A stretch of 54,572 bases of DNA from Halobacteriovoraceae bacterium (GTDB lineage Bacteria; Bdellovibrionota; Bacteriovoracia; Bacteriovoracales; Bacteriovoracaceae): positions 1-54,572 of the forward strand of contig PASP01000019.1 of NCBI GenBank assembly GCA_002712005.1, written 5' to 3'. The stretch's first letter is position 1. Each line of letters starts with the position of its first letter. The notes beneath the pieces are model-generated. The model searched no databases. It saw only the letters and a list, made by a program, of their open reading frames with translations, and was not told the DNA's origin. Positions 8,753-17,147 of the stretch are shown here, piece after piece. Both the position numbers and the translations under genes were made by a program.

Positions 8753-9464
8753 AAAGTTCCCCATAATTAATTAAAGTCATTTGATCAAGATCAACTCTCT
8801 TTACAAAAAGAGAATGATCCTCAATTACATATTCCAATGGTTCTTTAGTTAGGTATTGTAAGAGTTTTTGGTAGGAGAGATTTTCTTCTTTCTTACCTCT
8901 ATTCATCATATCTTCAAGAGTGTCTCCATCCTCTCTTTTCATGATCTTCTGATAGAGTATAGGACCCTCATCTACTCCGGTATTTACTAAATGAAGAGTG
9001 TGACCAAACTCACGATCCCCTTCATTATAAGCTTTTTCATAACCTCCTAGACCTGGATACTTAGGAAGAAGGCTTGGATGAATATTGATGACACGAAAGA
9101 GGCCCTGATGTTCATCTACTTTAAAATATTCAAGAAAATTTGGCCCAAGAATTTTCATAAACCCGGCAAGAAAGAGAGTAGAGACACTATAGCGTTTACA
9201 AATTTCGATTACTTTCTTTTCAAATTCTTCATCAATTCCCGTTTTCTTAGCGGGGACATAGAAAGTCGGAATACTTCTTTCTGGTCCGGTTTTAAGTAAG
9301 GGACTGTCTTCTCTATTGACGATGAGACAAGCTGGCGGGCGACCAATTTCAATTCCATGATCAATAAGGGCCAGAGCATTAGTTCCCGTCCCAGAGGCCA
9401 TAATGGCAAAGGAAGGACTTAAGTATAATTTTCCTTTATCAGGGTTTTCACTTTTACTGGTCAC
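8745..9464 (-). CDS. purN: Glycinamide ribonucleotide formyltransferase
   Basis: Transfers a formyl group from 10-formyl-tetrahydrofolate to GAR. Catalytic residues are visible: Asn127 and His129 in VINIHPSLLPKYPG, and Asp165 in HLVNTGVDEGPILYQK. The N-terminal AIMASGTGTNALAL binds the substrate phosphate. At 239 residues it is slightly longer than the usual 200-215, with about 15 extra residues in front. The start is GTG, eight bases after GGAGG, and overlaps the end of purD by 11 bases. Confidence 0.95.
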   Translation of the reverse strand: MTSKSENPDKGKLYLSPSFAIMASGTGTNALALIDHGIEIGRPPACLIVNREDSPLLKTGPERSIPTFYVPAKKTGIDEEFEKKVIEICKRYSVSTLFLAGFMKILGPNFLEYFKVDEHQGLFRVINIHPSLLPKYPGLGGYEKAYNEGDREFGHTLHLVNTGVDEGPILYQKIMKREDGDTLEDMMNRGKKEENLSYQKLLQYLTKEPLEYVIEDHSLFVKRVDLDQMTLINYGELYE

Positions 9465-10773
9465 TCTTCAATCCTCCACGTCGATTAAGGGCAATATCTG
9501 TGCGATAGTGAGAATCTTTAAAATGAATCATTTCGATACCTTTATAGGCCATTTTGCGAGCGGTTTCGAGTCCTTCAGACACTGCAGTTACACCCAATAC
9601 TCGTCCACCCGTATTGATATACTGACCGTCTTCATTTCTATTTACTCCGGCCAAGAAGAGTAAAGGTTGATCTTCATGAGTGAGAAGAGGAATTTCAATC
9701 TTATGATTTAAACTCATAGGTTGATCTTTTGTGATACTGGGATAACCCCCAGAGGTCATGACCACATGGACACTTGTCTCTTCAGACAGGGTCAAAGGCG
9801 TCTCAATTTTCGCTTGAGTACTTAATTGATGAAGAGCTACGGCCAATTCCCCTTTTATCAAGGGGAGAAGAGTTTGGGCCTCTGGATCTCCAAAGCGAAC
9901 ATTATATTCAATGACAAAGGGTTCATTCATTGAGTTAATCATCAATCCCATAAAGAGAATCCCCTTAAAAGGATGACCACGCTCTTTCATTCCCTTTAAA
10001 GTAGGAATTAAAACTTTCTGAATAATCTTTTCTTTAAGATCAGCATCTGGCCAAAGAGGGTCACGGTAACAACCCATTCCTCCTGTATTTGGCCCTTCAT
10101 CATAGTCAAAAACACGCTTATGATCACAGGCCATACCAAGAAAGAAGAATTCTTCCCCATTACACAGAGCAAACGCACTGACTTCCTCCCCAGGAAGAAT
10201 ATGTTCAAAGAGAATTCGATCACTATGAATAGAGACTTCTGGATTTTTCATAAAATCAAAAAGAGTCTTTTGCGCAACTTCACGATCAGTTGTCACAACA
10301 ACACCTTTACCACCGGCAAGGCCATCCGCTTTGATGACAATTCCTGAAGAGACAGGCCATGCCTCTAGGCCAGCAACAGCGTCTTCATAACGATCAAAGA
10401 CCTGAAAACCAGCAGTGGGAATTTCAAATTCACGCATAAATTCTTTGGAAAAAATTTTAGAACCTTCCAAAAGAGCTGCTGATTCACTTGGTCCAAAAAA
10501 TGGGATGGACTCATCTTCAAAGAACTTGGCCAGGCCTTGGGTCAAAGGGGCCTCTGGCCCACAAACCACAAGATCGATTTCTTTTTCAACTGCTTTTTGA
10601 GCTAGGGAGGAATAATCACCCAGAAGAGATGATTCCCATAGCTCAACCTTATCAAATCGCTTCATACCCTTATGTCCTGGGCAAATCATAATATGCGATA
10701 CTTTGTCTTCTTTTTGAAACTTCCATGCAAAGGCATCTTCTCTTCCCCCACTACCAATAATAAGAACTCTCAT
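9454..10773 (-). CDS. purD: Phosphoribosylamine-glycine ligase (GAR synthetase)
   Basis: ATP-grasp enzyme joining phosphoribosylamine and glycine. The N-terminus MRVLIIGSGGREDAFAWK is diagnostic. The ATP-grasp core has IKADGLAGGKGVVV, DYDEGPNTGGMGCY and IEYNVRFGDPEAQ. The C-terminal part ends with GVTAVSEGLETARKMAY. Length 439 is normal. Its start overlaps the purC stop by four bases (ATGA). Confidence 0.97.
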   Translation of the reverse strand: MRVLIIGSGGREDAFAWKFQKEDKVSHIMICPGHKGMKRFDKVELWESSLLGDYSSLAQKAVEKEIDLVVCGPEAPLTQGLAKFFEDESIPFFGPSESAALLEGSKIFSKEFMREFEIPTAGFQVFDRYEDAVAGLEAWPVSSGIVIKADGLAGGKGVVVTTDREVAQKTLFDFMKNPEVSIHSDRILFEHILPGEEVSAFALCNGEEFFFLGMACDHKRVFDYDEGPNTGGMGCYRDPLWPDADLKEKIIQKVLIPTLKGMKERGHPFKGILFMGLMINSMNEPFVIEYNVRFGDPEAQTLLPLIKGELAVALHQLSTQAKIETPLTLSEETSVHVVMTSGGYPSITKDQPMSLNHKIEIPLLTHEDQPLLFLAGVNRNEDGQYINTGGRVLGVTAVSEGLETARKMAYKGIEMIHFKDSHYRTDIALNRRGGLKSDQ

Positions 10774-11906
10774 CTTAAAACTCCCGAGTTAGCTAAGTAG
10801 GAATGAAATTCATCGAGACCTCCACATTCTTGAAACGGAGGATTTCCACCTAAAGATTTCGCAATTTCATTGGTCAGACCCGGATAGAGCAATGAAGCGG
10901 CTTTAGAGTATCTCTCATCTAAGGGCTTAGGAGCTTCATGAAGTTCTTCGATTACAATATTTTTCCAATCTTTAGTTCCCCTTTCTTTGGCCATGCTCTT
11001 TGCAACATTAACGGACTTAAGCCAAGAGGTACCGCGATAAGCACTTCGTAAAAACTCCTTACTCAGTTTTGCCCCTTTGGAGACAAGTCTAAGTTCATCA
11101 GGACCAATGGAATCGATTAAGATAATATCTCGGCCCTGAAGGGAAGAAATGATTTTTGAAAAAGCAAATTCAAACTTACCATCCCATAATTCGATATTCA
11201 TTTGATTAAAAAGGTCTTTTAAGCGAAGAGACAAAAGAGTACATAACCCGAAGAGTCTAGCAAATTCCATGTCACTTAGACCTGCCATTTTCTGAGCATC
11301 AGAATAGGAAATATATCGATCTGTAGATTCTAATTTCGTAGAAAACTCAATTAAAGGTCGATTGAATTTTTCACCCACTTCTGGGCGATGATTAAGTCCC
11401 AATATTCTTCTATAATCTTCATTATCAAGTCGATTGAGTAAGCTGGAGCCCTCAGGTAAACCGAAGCGGAAAACGACCTCTAATGGAATGAGTGTATCTT
11501 CTAACTGGTTTTGATAAGCACTGTAGTCATAACACCCATCTTGAAAAGGAGGCTTTGAAATATGGATTTTCTTAACTATAAAAGATCGAGAATCATTTTC
11601 AAGAGAACGGATAAAATGATGACCGACTCCACTTTTCTTTAATTTATCGAGAAGCTCTTCTTCTTGAGTGCTCAACGTAAGAGAATGACTTTTCCAAGAC
11701 TTCCAATTTGCAGGATCAGCAAGAAACTCAAAAAATAGAATCCCTAAGTAGGCCAGAGACTCTCCTTTTTTTGAAATTTGATCAGGCATCTCTCCCCAAT
11801 CAAAAACAGAATAGCGATCACTAAAACGAAAGATAAGTTGATCATTATTTTCTTCATTTTCAAATATATCTTTAACAGATCCTCTATGTATGGGTTGAGA
11901 ACTCAT
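10770..11906 (-). CDS. purC: SAICAR synthetase, long form
   Basis: Phosphoribosylaminoimidazole-succinocarboxamide synthase, joining CAIR and aspartate. The N-terminus has GSVKDIFE and FRFSDRYSVFDWGEMPDQI, which correspond to the GKVRDIY and DRxSAFD motifs of the longer PurC group. The phosphate-binding region SSLLNRL and a C-terminal segment with LIDSIGPDELRL follow. At 378 residues it is much longer than the usual bacterial 235-300, with extra sequence in the middle (around GVGHHFIRSLENDSR) and at the C-terminus. It lies 15 bases after purF. The operon position supports the call. Confidence 0.85.
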   Translation of the reverse strand: MSSQPIHRGSVKDIFENEENNDQLIFRFSDRYSVFDWGEMPDQISKKGESLAYLGILFFEFLADPANWKSWKSHSLTLSTQEEELLDKLKKSGVGHHFIRSLENDSRSFIVKKIHISKPPFQDGCYDYSAYQNQLEDTLIPLEVVFRFGLPEGSSLLNRLDNEDYRRILGLNHRPEVGEKFNRPLIEFSTKLESTDRYISYSDAQKMAGLSDMEFARLFGLCTLLSLRLKDLFNQMNIELWDGKFEFAFSKIISSLQGRDIILIDSIGPDELRLVSKGAKLSKEFLRSAYRGTSWLKSVNVAKSMAKERGTKDWKNIVIEELHEAPKPLDERYSKAASLLYPGLTNEIAKSLGGNPPFQECGGLDEFHSYLANSGVLR

Positions 11907-11921
11907 AGACTTAAACTTCCT

Positions 11922-13412
11922 TCATGAATGGGATTGATTCTTTAATTTATTTCTTTTAGCAGCAAATTCACGCCCTTCAGAAACATCTGTTGGGTAACGA
12001 TTATTAATACAGGCCATGCACAACTCAGAAGTAGTAAGCGCCCTTGTAACCTCTTCCTCTTCGAGATAGATCACTTTATTGGCCCCAACCCATTTAGCGA
12101 TTTCCTCTTCCGTTTTTCCATTAGCGATAAGATCAGACTCTGCTGGAAAGTCGATACCATAGAAACATCCGTAACGGAGCGGAGGACAAGTGATGGCCAA
12201 GGTAATCTCTTTGGCCCCAAAGCGTTTTAGGAGATCGATTATTTTCTTTGAGGTCGTTCCTCTAACGACAGAATCATCAACTAAGAGAATATTTCGGCCT
12301 TCTATTTCTGAACGTACAGGAGAGAGTTTAAGTTCGACTGCTTTTTCTCTCTTGTCTTGTGTATTCAATATAAAAGAGCGTTGAATATAGCGATTCTTAA
12401 TCAGACCTTCACGATAAGGAAGACCAAGAGTTTCGGCCAGTCCAATAGATGCCGTTCGACTCGTATCAGGAACAGGACAGACAAAATCGGGATTTATCTC
12501 TCCTCGATCCATGGCCTTTCTGGTTTTATCGGCCAATACTTTCCCTAGATTTAAGCGGGCTCCGTAGACTGATATATCTTCAATGGTAGATTCAGCTCCT
12601 GCAAAGTAAATCCATTCAAACATACAGTGGGATGCTTTTTCCACTTTCGCTACAACACTACTTTGTAATTGCCCATCTTCATCAATTAAGACCACCTCAC
12701 CCGGTAGAACATTTCGTAGAACTTCAAAACCTAAGAAGTTAAGGGCCAAGCTTTCTGAAGCCAAGCAATATTCCATACCGTTTTCACTATCTCTTTTTCC
12801 AATCATTAGAGGACGAATACCATTGGGATCCCGTAGGCCAAACATCCCTACGCCAGCAAGCATTCCCACTAGAGCATAAGCCCCCTTGGTCTTTTCCATA
12901 ATCGTACTGGCCGAAGATTGGATATGTTCAAAAGTAATAGGTTTATTCGAAGGGCCTCTCTGTTCTAAAATCTTTTGGCACCACAGATGAAGCATCAGTT
13001 CTAAGTCATTATTGGTCAGCATTTGAAGATCGTAAGTTCTTCCCAGATCTTGGGCCAAGGAGTGGTAGTTTACGATATTTCCATTATGGATCATTCCCAC
13101 ACCAAAGGGAAAACCTGTCACCATAGGCTGAAGATCCCCTACACCATCGGTTCCCACAGTTGCATAACGAGTGTGAGCGATGGCCATATTTCCGGTACAA
13201 CTTTCAAGCTGATCAGGTGTAATGGCCTGGGAGACAAGTCCTAGATCTTTGTGGCCATAGAACTTTCTTCTATCTTTGTCATAGGAGAGAACACCAGCAG
13301 CATCTTGACCGCGATGTTGAAGAGTAAGAAGCCCGCGATAGGCTTCATATGCTGCCCAAAAGGGCACCTTAGATTCATTATAGGGGCCAATTACCCCAAT
13401 AACGCCACACAT
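11922..13412 (-). CDS. purF: Amidophosphoribosyltransferase (iron-sulfur type)
   Basis: First committed step: glutamine + PRPP gives phosphoribosylamine. It starts MCGVIGVIG, so Cys2 becomes the Ntn nucleophile after Met removal, with no propeptide of the B. subtilis kind. LQHRGQDAAGVL and AHTRYATVG belong to the glutaminase domain. ILLVDDSVVRGTTSKKI is the PRPP loop. Cysteines in SHCMFEW, PPLRYGCFYGID and ELCMACINNRYP match the positions that hold a 4Fe-4S cluster in the Bacillus-type enzyme, suggesting oxygen-sensitive stability. AGGAG lies eight bases before the ATG. It is the first gene of the pur operon. Confidence 0.97.
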   Translation of the reverse strand: MCGVIGVIGPYNESKVPFWAAYEAYRGLLTLQHRGQDAAGVLSYDKDRRKFYGHKDLGLVSQAITPDQLESCTGNMAIAHTRYATVGTDGVGDLQPMVTGFPFGVGMIHNGNIVNYHSLAQDLGRTYDLQMLTNNDLELMLHLWCQKILEQRGPSNKPITFEHIQSSASTIMEKTKGAYALVGMLAGVGMFGLRDPNGIRPLMIGKRDSENGMEYCLASESLALNFLGFEVLRNVLPGEVVLIDEDGQLQSSVVAKVEKASHCMFEWIYFAGAESTIEDISVYGARLNLGKVLADKTRKAMDRGEINPDFVCPVPDTSRTASIGLAETLGLPYREGLIKNRYIQRSFILNTQDKREKAVELKLSPVRSEIEGRNILLVDDSVVRGTTSKKIIDLLKRFGAKEITLAITCPPLRYGCFYGIDFPAESDLIANGKTEEEIAKWVGANKVIYLEEEEVTRALTTSELCMACINNRYPTDVSEGREFAAKRNKLKNQSHS

Positions 13413-13655
13413 AATAATATCTCCTACCCTTTAAAAAGCGGCTCATCAACAGGGTATAGAAGGTGAATACGTGCTGTAATTCTGACGAACTCCCTACAAT
13501 TTGGCCATCATTTTTTTAAGATTAAACTAATTATTATTTCAAGATGTACCTAATACATAAGAGGATAAGTATAATAAACTACGTTACTCTACTTTTTTAA
13601 AGGTAAAGCTTTCAATTCTCTTAACATTGGACTCGACTGCTGCTATAAGGTCTGC
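13413..13655. promoter_or_regulatory. Divergent purF/apaG intergenic region with purF leader hairpin
   Basis: This 243-base interval must hold the purF and apaG promoters. On the minus strand a TATACT (possible -10) lies about 150 bases before purF without a convincing -35. In the purF leader, TACCCT and AGGGTA (13425-13456 on the plus strand) can form a six-pair stem with a 20-base loop whose 3' arm abuts the AGGAG ribosome site, which might influence purF translation. I see no purine riboswitch core and no PurR-type operator. Confidence 0.3.
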
Positions 13656-14081
13656 GTGTTAGAAAATTATCAGAACCCACAGATTTATACTTACTCAAAC
13701 TACGATGAATTCCATGACATCCAAATAGAAGTCATACCTAGCTTCATCGCTGAGAAGTCAGCTCCTCAAAATGATTACTACTTCTATGCCTACGAAGTCC
13801 GTATTCACAATCTTAGTGATGGTCCAGTTCAGTTGATCAATCGTCACTGGGTGATTCGCGACGGAAGTAAGAGAGAGCGTTATATCAACGGCGAAGGTGT
13901 AATCGGTCAGCGACCTGTCATCGAAGCTGGAGAAAGTTTTGAGTATCAAAGTTTTTGCCCACTCAGCACCCCTACTGGTAATATGAGAGGCAAGTATGAA
14001 TTCAAAACACCTTCTGGAAAAAAATTTTGGGCTACAATCCCACTCTTCTTCTTTAGAACTCCTGATAGTTTTATTCAGTAG
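13656..14081 (+). CDS. apaG: ApaG family protein
   Basis: Small beta-sandwich protein of the ApaG/DUF525 family, of uncertain biochemical role (linked to Co2+/Mg2+ tolerance in enterobacteria). Characteristic segments are YEVRIHNLSDGPVQLINRHW, followed by a GEGVIGQRPVIEAGESFEY stretch and SFCPLSTPTGNMRGKYEF. Length 141 is slightly above the usual 125. The start is GTG with AAGG seven bases upstream. The next gene begins inside its 3' end, so the two are probably co-transcribed. Confidence 0.93.
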   Translation: MLENYQNPQIYTYSNYDEFHDIQIEVIPSFIAEKSAPQNDYYFYAYEVRIHNLSDGPVQLINRHWVIRDGSKRERYINGEGVIGQRPVIEAGESFEYQSFCPLSTPTGNMRGKYEFKTPSGKKFWATIPLFFFRTPDSFIQ

Positions 14082-15030
14082 TTTATTTTTCCTACTCGCC
14101 CATAGCCCTATTTATGGAAAATCAAAGGATGATTTATCTCTTCCCTCTTTATCTTCGTTAAATAAGATCTCCATCGAAGAAGCTGATCATTCTCATTTCA
14201 TTAAAAGAAGAAAAGAAGATTCACGTTGGTTCGCTCCAGACCCTCTTAATGGCGAAACCCTTAAAGGAGTCGTCCTTCTCACCCATGGGCTTAATTTGCG
14301 CCCTAGTAAAATGGACCAACTGGCCCAATTCCTTAGAGAAAATCATTACATCGTATTACGACTGGCCCTTCCCGGACATCGAGAAAATATCCAAGAACAA
14401 CAAAGAATTAAAGATAGAGATTGGATCAACACTTACTTAGAGGCCATAGAAGTTTGCCTGAAACTTAAAAAGAAATTTCATCTTCCCCTGTATTCTTTAA
14501 ATTACTCGCTAGGCTCATTAGTGCATTTAAATTCTATTTTAGAAATAAATAAGATGAAGACTTCAAATAGAAGAAATCCCTTTAAAAAATCTATTCTCTT
14601 GGCACCAGCAGCTTGGAGTAAATGGTTTACCTCCTGGCCTTACTTACTTTTCTTTCTCCCCGATTCCTTTGGCATTAAGAGTTTTAGTCACGAAAACTAT
14701 CGTGTTGAGGAAACAACTTCTCTTGCCCAGTATCGTGCGCTTTTAAAACTTCAGAAAAAATGGAATGCGGAGCTTGGAGCAAATGTGAGTTATCTTCAAA
14801 GTGAACCTCTTCACATCATTATGCATCCCAAAGATGAGTTGATTTCCCTTAAAAAAATCGAAGAATTTAAGAGAGAACATCAAGAAATCAGTATGAAAAT
14901 CAAGCTTCTCCCAGAGCTCTCTCCCTCAATTTCGCCCTCTTATAACCACCTTATCATTGATAAGTGGGCAATTGGCTCCAAAGCTTGGAAGATCCTCACA
15001 GAGGCAATATTATCCGCTCTAGAGACTTAA
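13996..15030 (+). CDS. Membrane-anchored or exported alpha/beta hydrolase
   Basis: A hydrophobic segment near residues 20-41 (LELLIVLFSSLFFLLAH) acts as a signal peptide or anchor, placing the enzyme outside the cytoplasm. The fold is alpha/beta hydrolase: VLLTHGLNLRP supplies the oxyanion HG motif, LPGHREN follows, the nucleophile elbow reads NYSLGS, the acid is probably Asp in HPKDELIS, and the base is His in YNHLIID. The elbow has Asn where Gly normally stands in G-x-S-x-G. The substrate is unknown; a lysophospholipase-like or monoglyceride lipase-like role is possible. The start codon lies 86 bases inside apaG, preceded by AGAGG. No later ATG would retain the hydrophobic segment. Confidence 0.75.
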   Translation: MNSKHLLEKNFGLQSHSSSLELLIVLFSSLFFLLAHSPIYGKSKDDLSLPSLSSLNKISIEEADHSHFIKRRKEDSRWFAPDPLNGETLKGVVLLTHGLNLRPSKMDQLAQFLRENHYIVLRLALPGHRENIQEQQRIKDRDWINTYLEAIEVCLKLKKKFHLPLYSLNYSLGSLVHLNSILEINKMKTSNRRNPFKKSILLAPAAWSKWFTSWPYLLFFLPDSFGIKSFSHENYRVEETTSLAQYRALLKLQKKWNAELGANVSYLQSEPLHIIMHPKDELISLKKIEEFKREHQEISMKIKLLPELSPSISPSYNHLIIDKWAIGSKAWKILTEAILSALET

Positions 15031-15086
15031 AACCGAGTAATTTAAACCAGTTAAATATATCTTTTCCTTACTCTCCCCAAGCTTTA

Positions 15087-15116
15087 TTGACTCAAATCAA
15101 AGTATTTAGGTACAAT
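15087..15116 (+). promoter_or_regulatory. Sigma-70-type promoter for the HNH gene
   Basis: TTGACT, an 18-base spacer, then TACAAT. It lies 53 bases ahead of the start at 15170 in an otherwise empty interval. Confidence 0.6.
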
Positions 15117-15169
15117 TTTAATAGGCTTATGTTTGCTGTGAAGTAAACGAACATGGAGGTGTGGCCATT

Positions 15170-15682
15170 ATGAGAACCTTAGTTCTGGATTCTACCTACT
15201 TTCCCGTCCGTATTGTAAGCTGGCAACGGGCGATGATACTCTTTCTTTCTGGACGTGCCGAAATGGTTACGGAGTATTCTGATCGCAAAATTCAAGGGGT
15301 TTCCCAAAGCTTCACTCTCCCAAAAATATTAAGGCTCCATGCCCGCCACAAAAGTGATCGAAAAGTTCGCTTTAGTCGGCATAATGTTTTTTGGCGAGAT
15401 GCCTTTCAATGTCAGTATTGTAAAAAAAAGGAACTTCCCTCAAAACTCACTCTCGATCATGTTCTTCCCCAAAGTCGTGGAGGAAAGACCACTTGGGAAA
15501 ATATTGTTTCTTGCTGCTCTCCTTGTAATACCAAGAAGGCCAATCGCCTGCCCCACGAGGCAGGAATGAAACTCTTAAAACGTCCCAAGATTCCCAAATG
15601 GTCGCCTCAACTCTACTTAAGGCTTAAGAATGATGATCCAGAAGAATGGAATCAATGGTTTGGACTCAAGAAAATGGCCTAA
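15170..15682 (+). CDS. HNH endonuclease-family protein
   Basis: Carries a zinc-stabilised HNH motif: CQYC, then LTLDHVLPQSRGGKTTWENIV, then CCSPCNTKKANR. The N-terminal 70 residues begin MRTLVLDSTYFPVRIVSWQRA, typical of a widespread family of small stand-alone HNH proteins whose biological role is not established. The ATG at 15170 is chosen because GGAGGT lies nine bases upstream; the GTG at 15161 directly abuts that site. No restriction or mobile-element gene is adjacent, so nothing here ties it to defence. A promoter lies upstream. Confidence 0.85.
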   Translation: MRTLVLDSTYFPVRIVSWQRAMILFLSGRAEMVTEYSDRKIQGVSQSFTLPKILRLHARHKSDRKVRFSRHNVFWRDAFQCQYCKKKELPSKLTLDHVLPQSRGGKTTWENIVSCCSPCNTKKANRLPHEAGMKLLKRPKIPKWSPQLYLRLKNDDPEEWNQWFGLKKMA

Positions 15683-15699
15683 CTCAATGATGGCCATTT

Positions 15700-15717
15700 A
15701 ATCAGACTCTTCTGATT
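15700..15717 (+). terminator. Hairpin after the HNH gene
   Basis: AATCAGA and TCTGATT form a seven-pair stem with a CTCT loop, 18 bases after the HNH stop. What follows is GGATTTCCCCCTTTT rather than a clean T-run, so it is at best a weak terminator. Confidence 0.35.
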
Positions 15718-15779
15718 GGATTTCCCCCTTTTCTCAGTTTCAAGCTCGGGTATAATTAAAAGGACTCGGGAGTTATTAT

Positions 15780-17147
15780 ATGAAGGCACTTTTTGTTTGC
15801 GACGAAAAAGAAGAGTGGAATCTCTTGCGCAATCTCTTTCACGCACATTTAAAAAATTTAGAACTTATTTGTGTCATGAGAGGAAATGATGCCTTAGATA
15901 CTCTCTCCTATGAAGGTCCCTTTGGTGCAATCATTATAGAATGCTCTCTAAAAGATACAAATCCTAGTGATCTTGCAGAAATGATTTTTGATCAAACTGG
16001 ACCGAGACCTATCATTTTTGTGGGTACTCCCACTATGATAAAAGACAGAGTTAAAGAAGAGTTCTATAACGAATATGATATGGTTAGCATTTATAATAAA
16101 CCTTATCAGGCCAATCAATTCATAGGCGTTGTTGCTGAGGCCATATCTTGGGCCAAGAAAGAAGAATATGAAAATAGTATTGTTGAATTAGATCCAGAAA
16201 ATTTTGTCCCTCTGAAATTAAGAAACTTCTATCTCTATGACTCCGTTCCCTTTGATGTCTATGTAGAATTGACGAAGACAAAATTTATCAAGGCCATTAG
16301 CGCCGATAAGAAGTATACCCAATCTGCCATTCAAGACTTTCAGAAAAGAAATATTCGCTATCTCTATTTAGAAAAGAATGAGCACTTAAGTTTCCTAGAA
16401 AACTCTATTTTAAAAATCTCAAAATCACTTGATCTCAAAACTTTAGAAGACAAGAAGAGAATACAAACCTGTATAGCAGCAGTTTTAGTTATTCATCAAT
16501 ATATAAGAGATGTAGGGATTAGCGATACGATTCGTGGTCTTATCAAAAAGGTCATCGAACAATTTCCTCTTATCGTACAATCTTACAAAGACCTCGATAA
16601 AATCCTCTTTAACTTTCCAAGTGAACACAACGACCTGGCCGAACAGGCGGTACTCAAAGGAATCATCTGCGAATATATATCCCAGCACTTGGGATGGAAG
16701 TCGGATATGACCAGATCAAAATTTGGTCTTGCCGCTTTAATACACGATGCATTTTTAGAACGTGAAGAATGGTCTACCATTACCTATCGTGATCATCCTG
16801 ACTTAGACTATCTCTCAGCAGAGCAAGTTGATAACTTTATTGAACATCCCAAAAGAGCAGCTGAAATTGCACGACAATTTACTCATTATCCTGAAACTGA
16901 CTTTATTATTGAAGAACATCATGAACTTCCAGATGGAAATGGCTTTCCCCAGGGACTTTTGGCCAATAAAATTACAAAAATTTCCGCAACTTTCATATTG
17001 GCCAATAACTTTGTTATTCAGCTGATGCTAAGTGGGATAAGCCGCTCTTCGGTAATTAATATCACCAAAGGATTTAAACCTATATATAGTATTGGTAATT
17101 TCAAAGAGCCTTACCAAGTCATCTATAATGGGGTTAAACAAATCTAG
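15780..17147 (+). CDS. Pseudo-receiver / HD-GYP-like signalling protein
   Basis: The N-terminal 120 residues look like a receiver domain (MKALFVCDEKEEWN) in which the phosphoacceptor position holds Glu (AIIIECSLKD). The middle section has a FVPLKLRNFYLYDSVPFDVYV segment resembling domains that precede HD-GYP modules. The C-terminal part has HD (near residue 322, LIHDAFL), HPKRAAEIA and EEHHELPDGNGFPQG, a cyclic-di-GMP phosphodiesterase pattern with GFP in place of GYP. Metal-binding positions appear mostly kept, so activity is possible but unproven. TATAAT at 15751-15756 may be its -10 element. The gene converges with a paralogue and shares a CTAG at the two stops. Confidence 0.7.
   Translation: MKALFVCDEKEEWNLLRNLFHAHLKNLELICVMRGNDALDTLSYEGPFGAIIIECSLKDTNPSDLAEMIFDQTGPRPIIFVGTPTMIKDRVKEEFYNEYDMVSIYNKPYQANQFIGVVAEAISWAKKEEYENSIVELDPENFVPLKLRNFYLYDSVPFDVYVELTKTKFIKAISADKKYTQSAIQDFQKRNIRYLYLEKNEHLSFLENSILKISKSLDLKTLEDKKRIQTCIAAVLVIHQYIRDVGISDTIRGLIKKVIEQFPLIVQSYKDLDKILFNFPSEHNDLAEQAVLKGIICEYISQHLGWKSDMTRSKFGLAALIHDAFLEREEWSTITYRDHPDLDYLSAEQVDNFIEHPKRAAEIARQFTHYPETDFIIEEHHELPDGNGFPQGLLANKITKISATFILANNFVIQLMLSGISRSSVINITKGFKPIYSIGNFKEPYQVIYNGVKQI

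Noticed and set aside
13413-13655. Purine riboswitch or PurR operator upstream of purF
   Set aside because: I looked for the conserved riboswitch core on the minus strand and for the PurR palindrome and saw neither.
15170-15682. Defence or mobile-intron role for the HNH protein
   Set aside because: Neighbours are apaG, a hydrolase and signalling genes; no reverse transcriptase, methylase or restriction partner is present, so such a role is unsupported.
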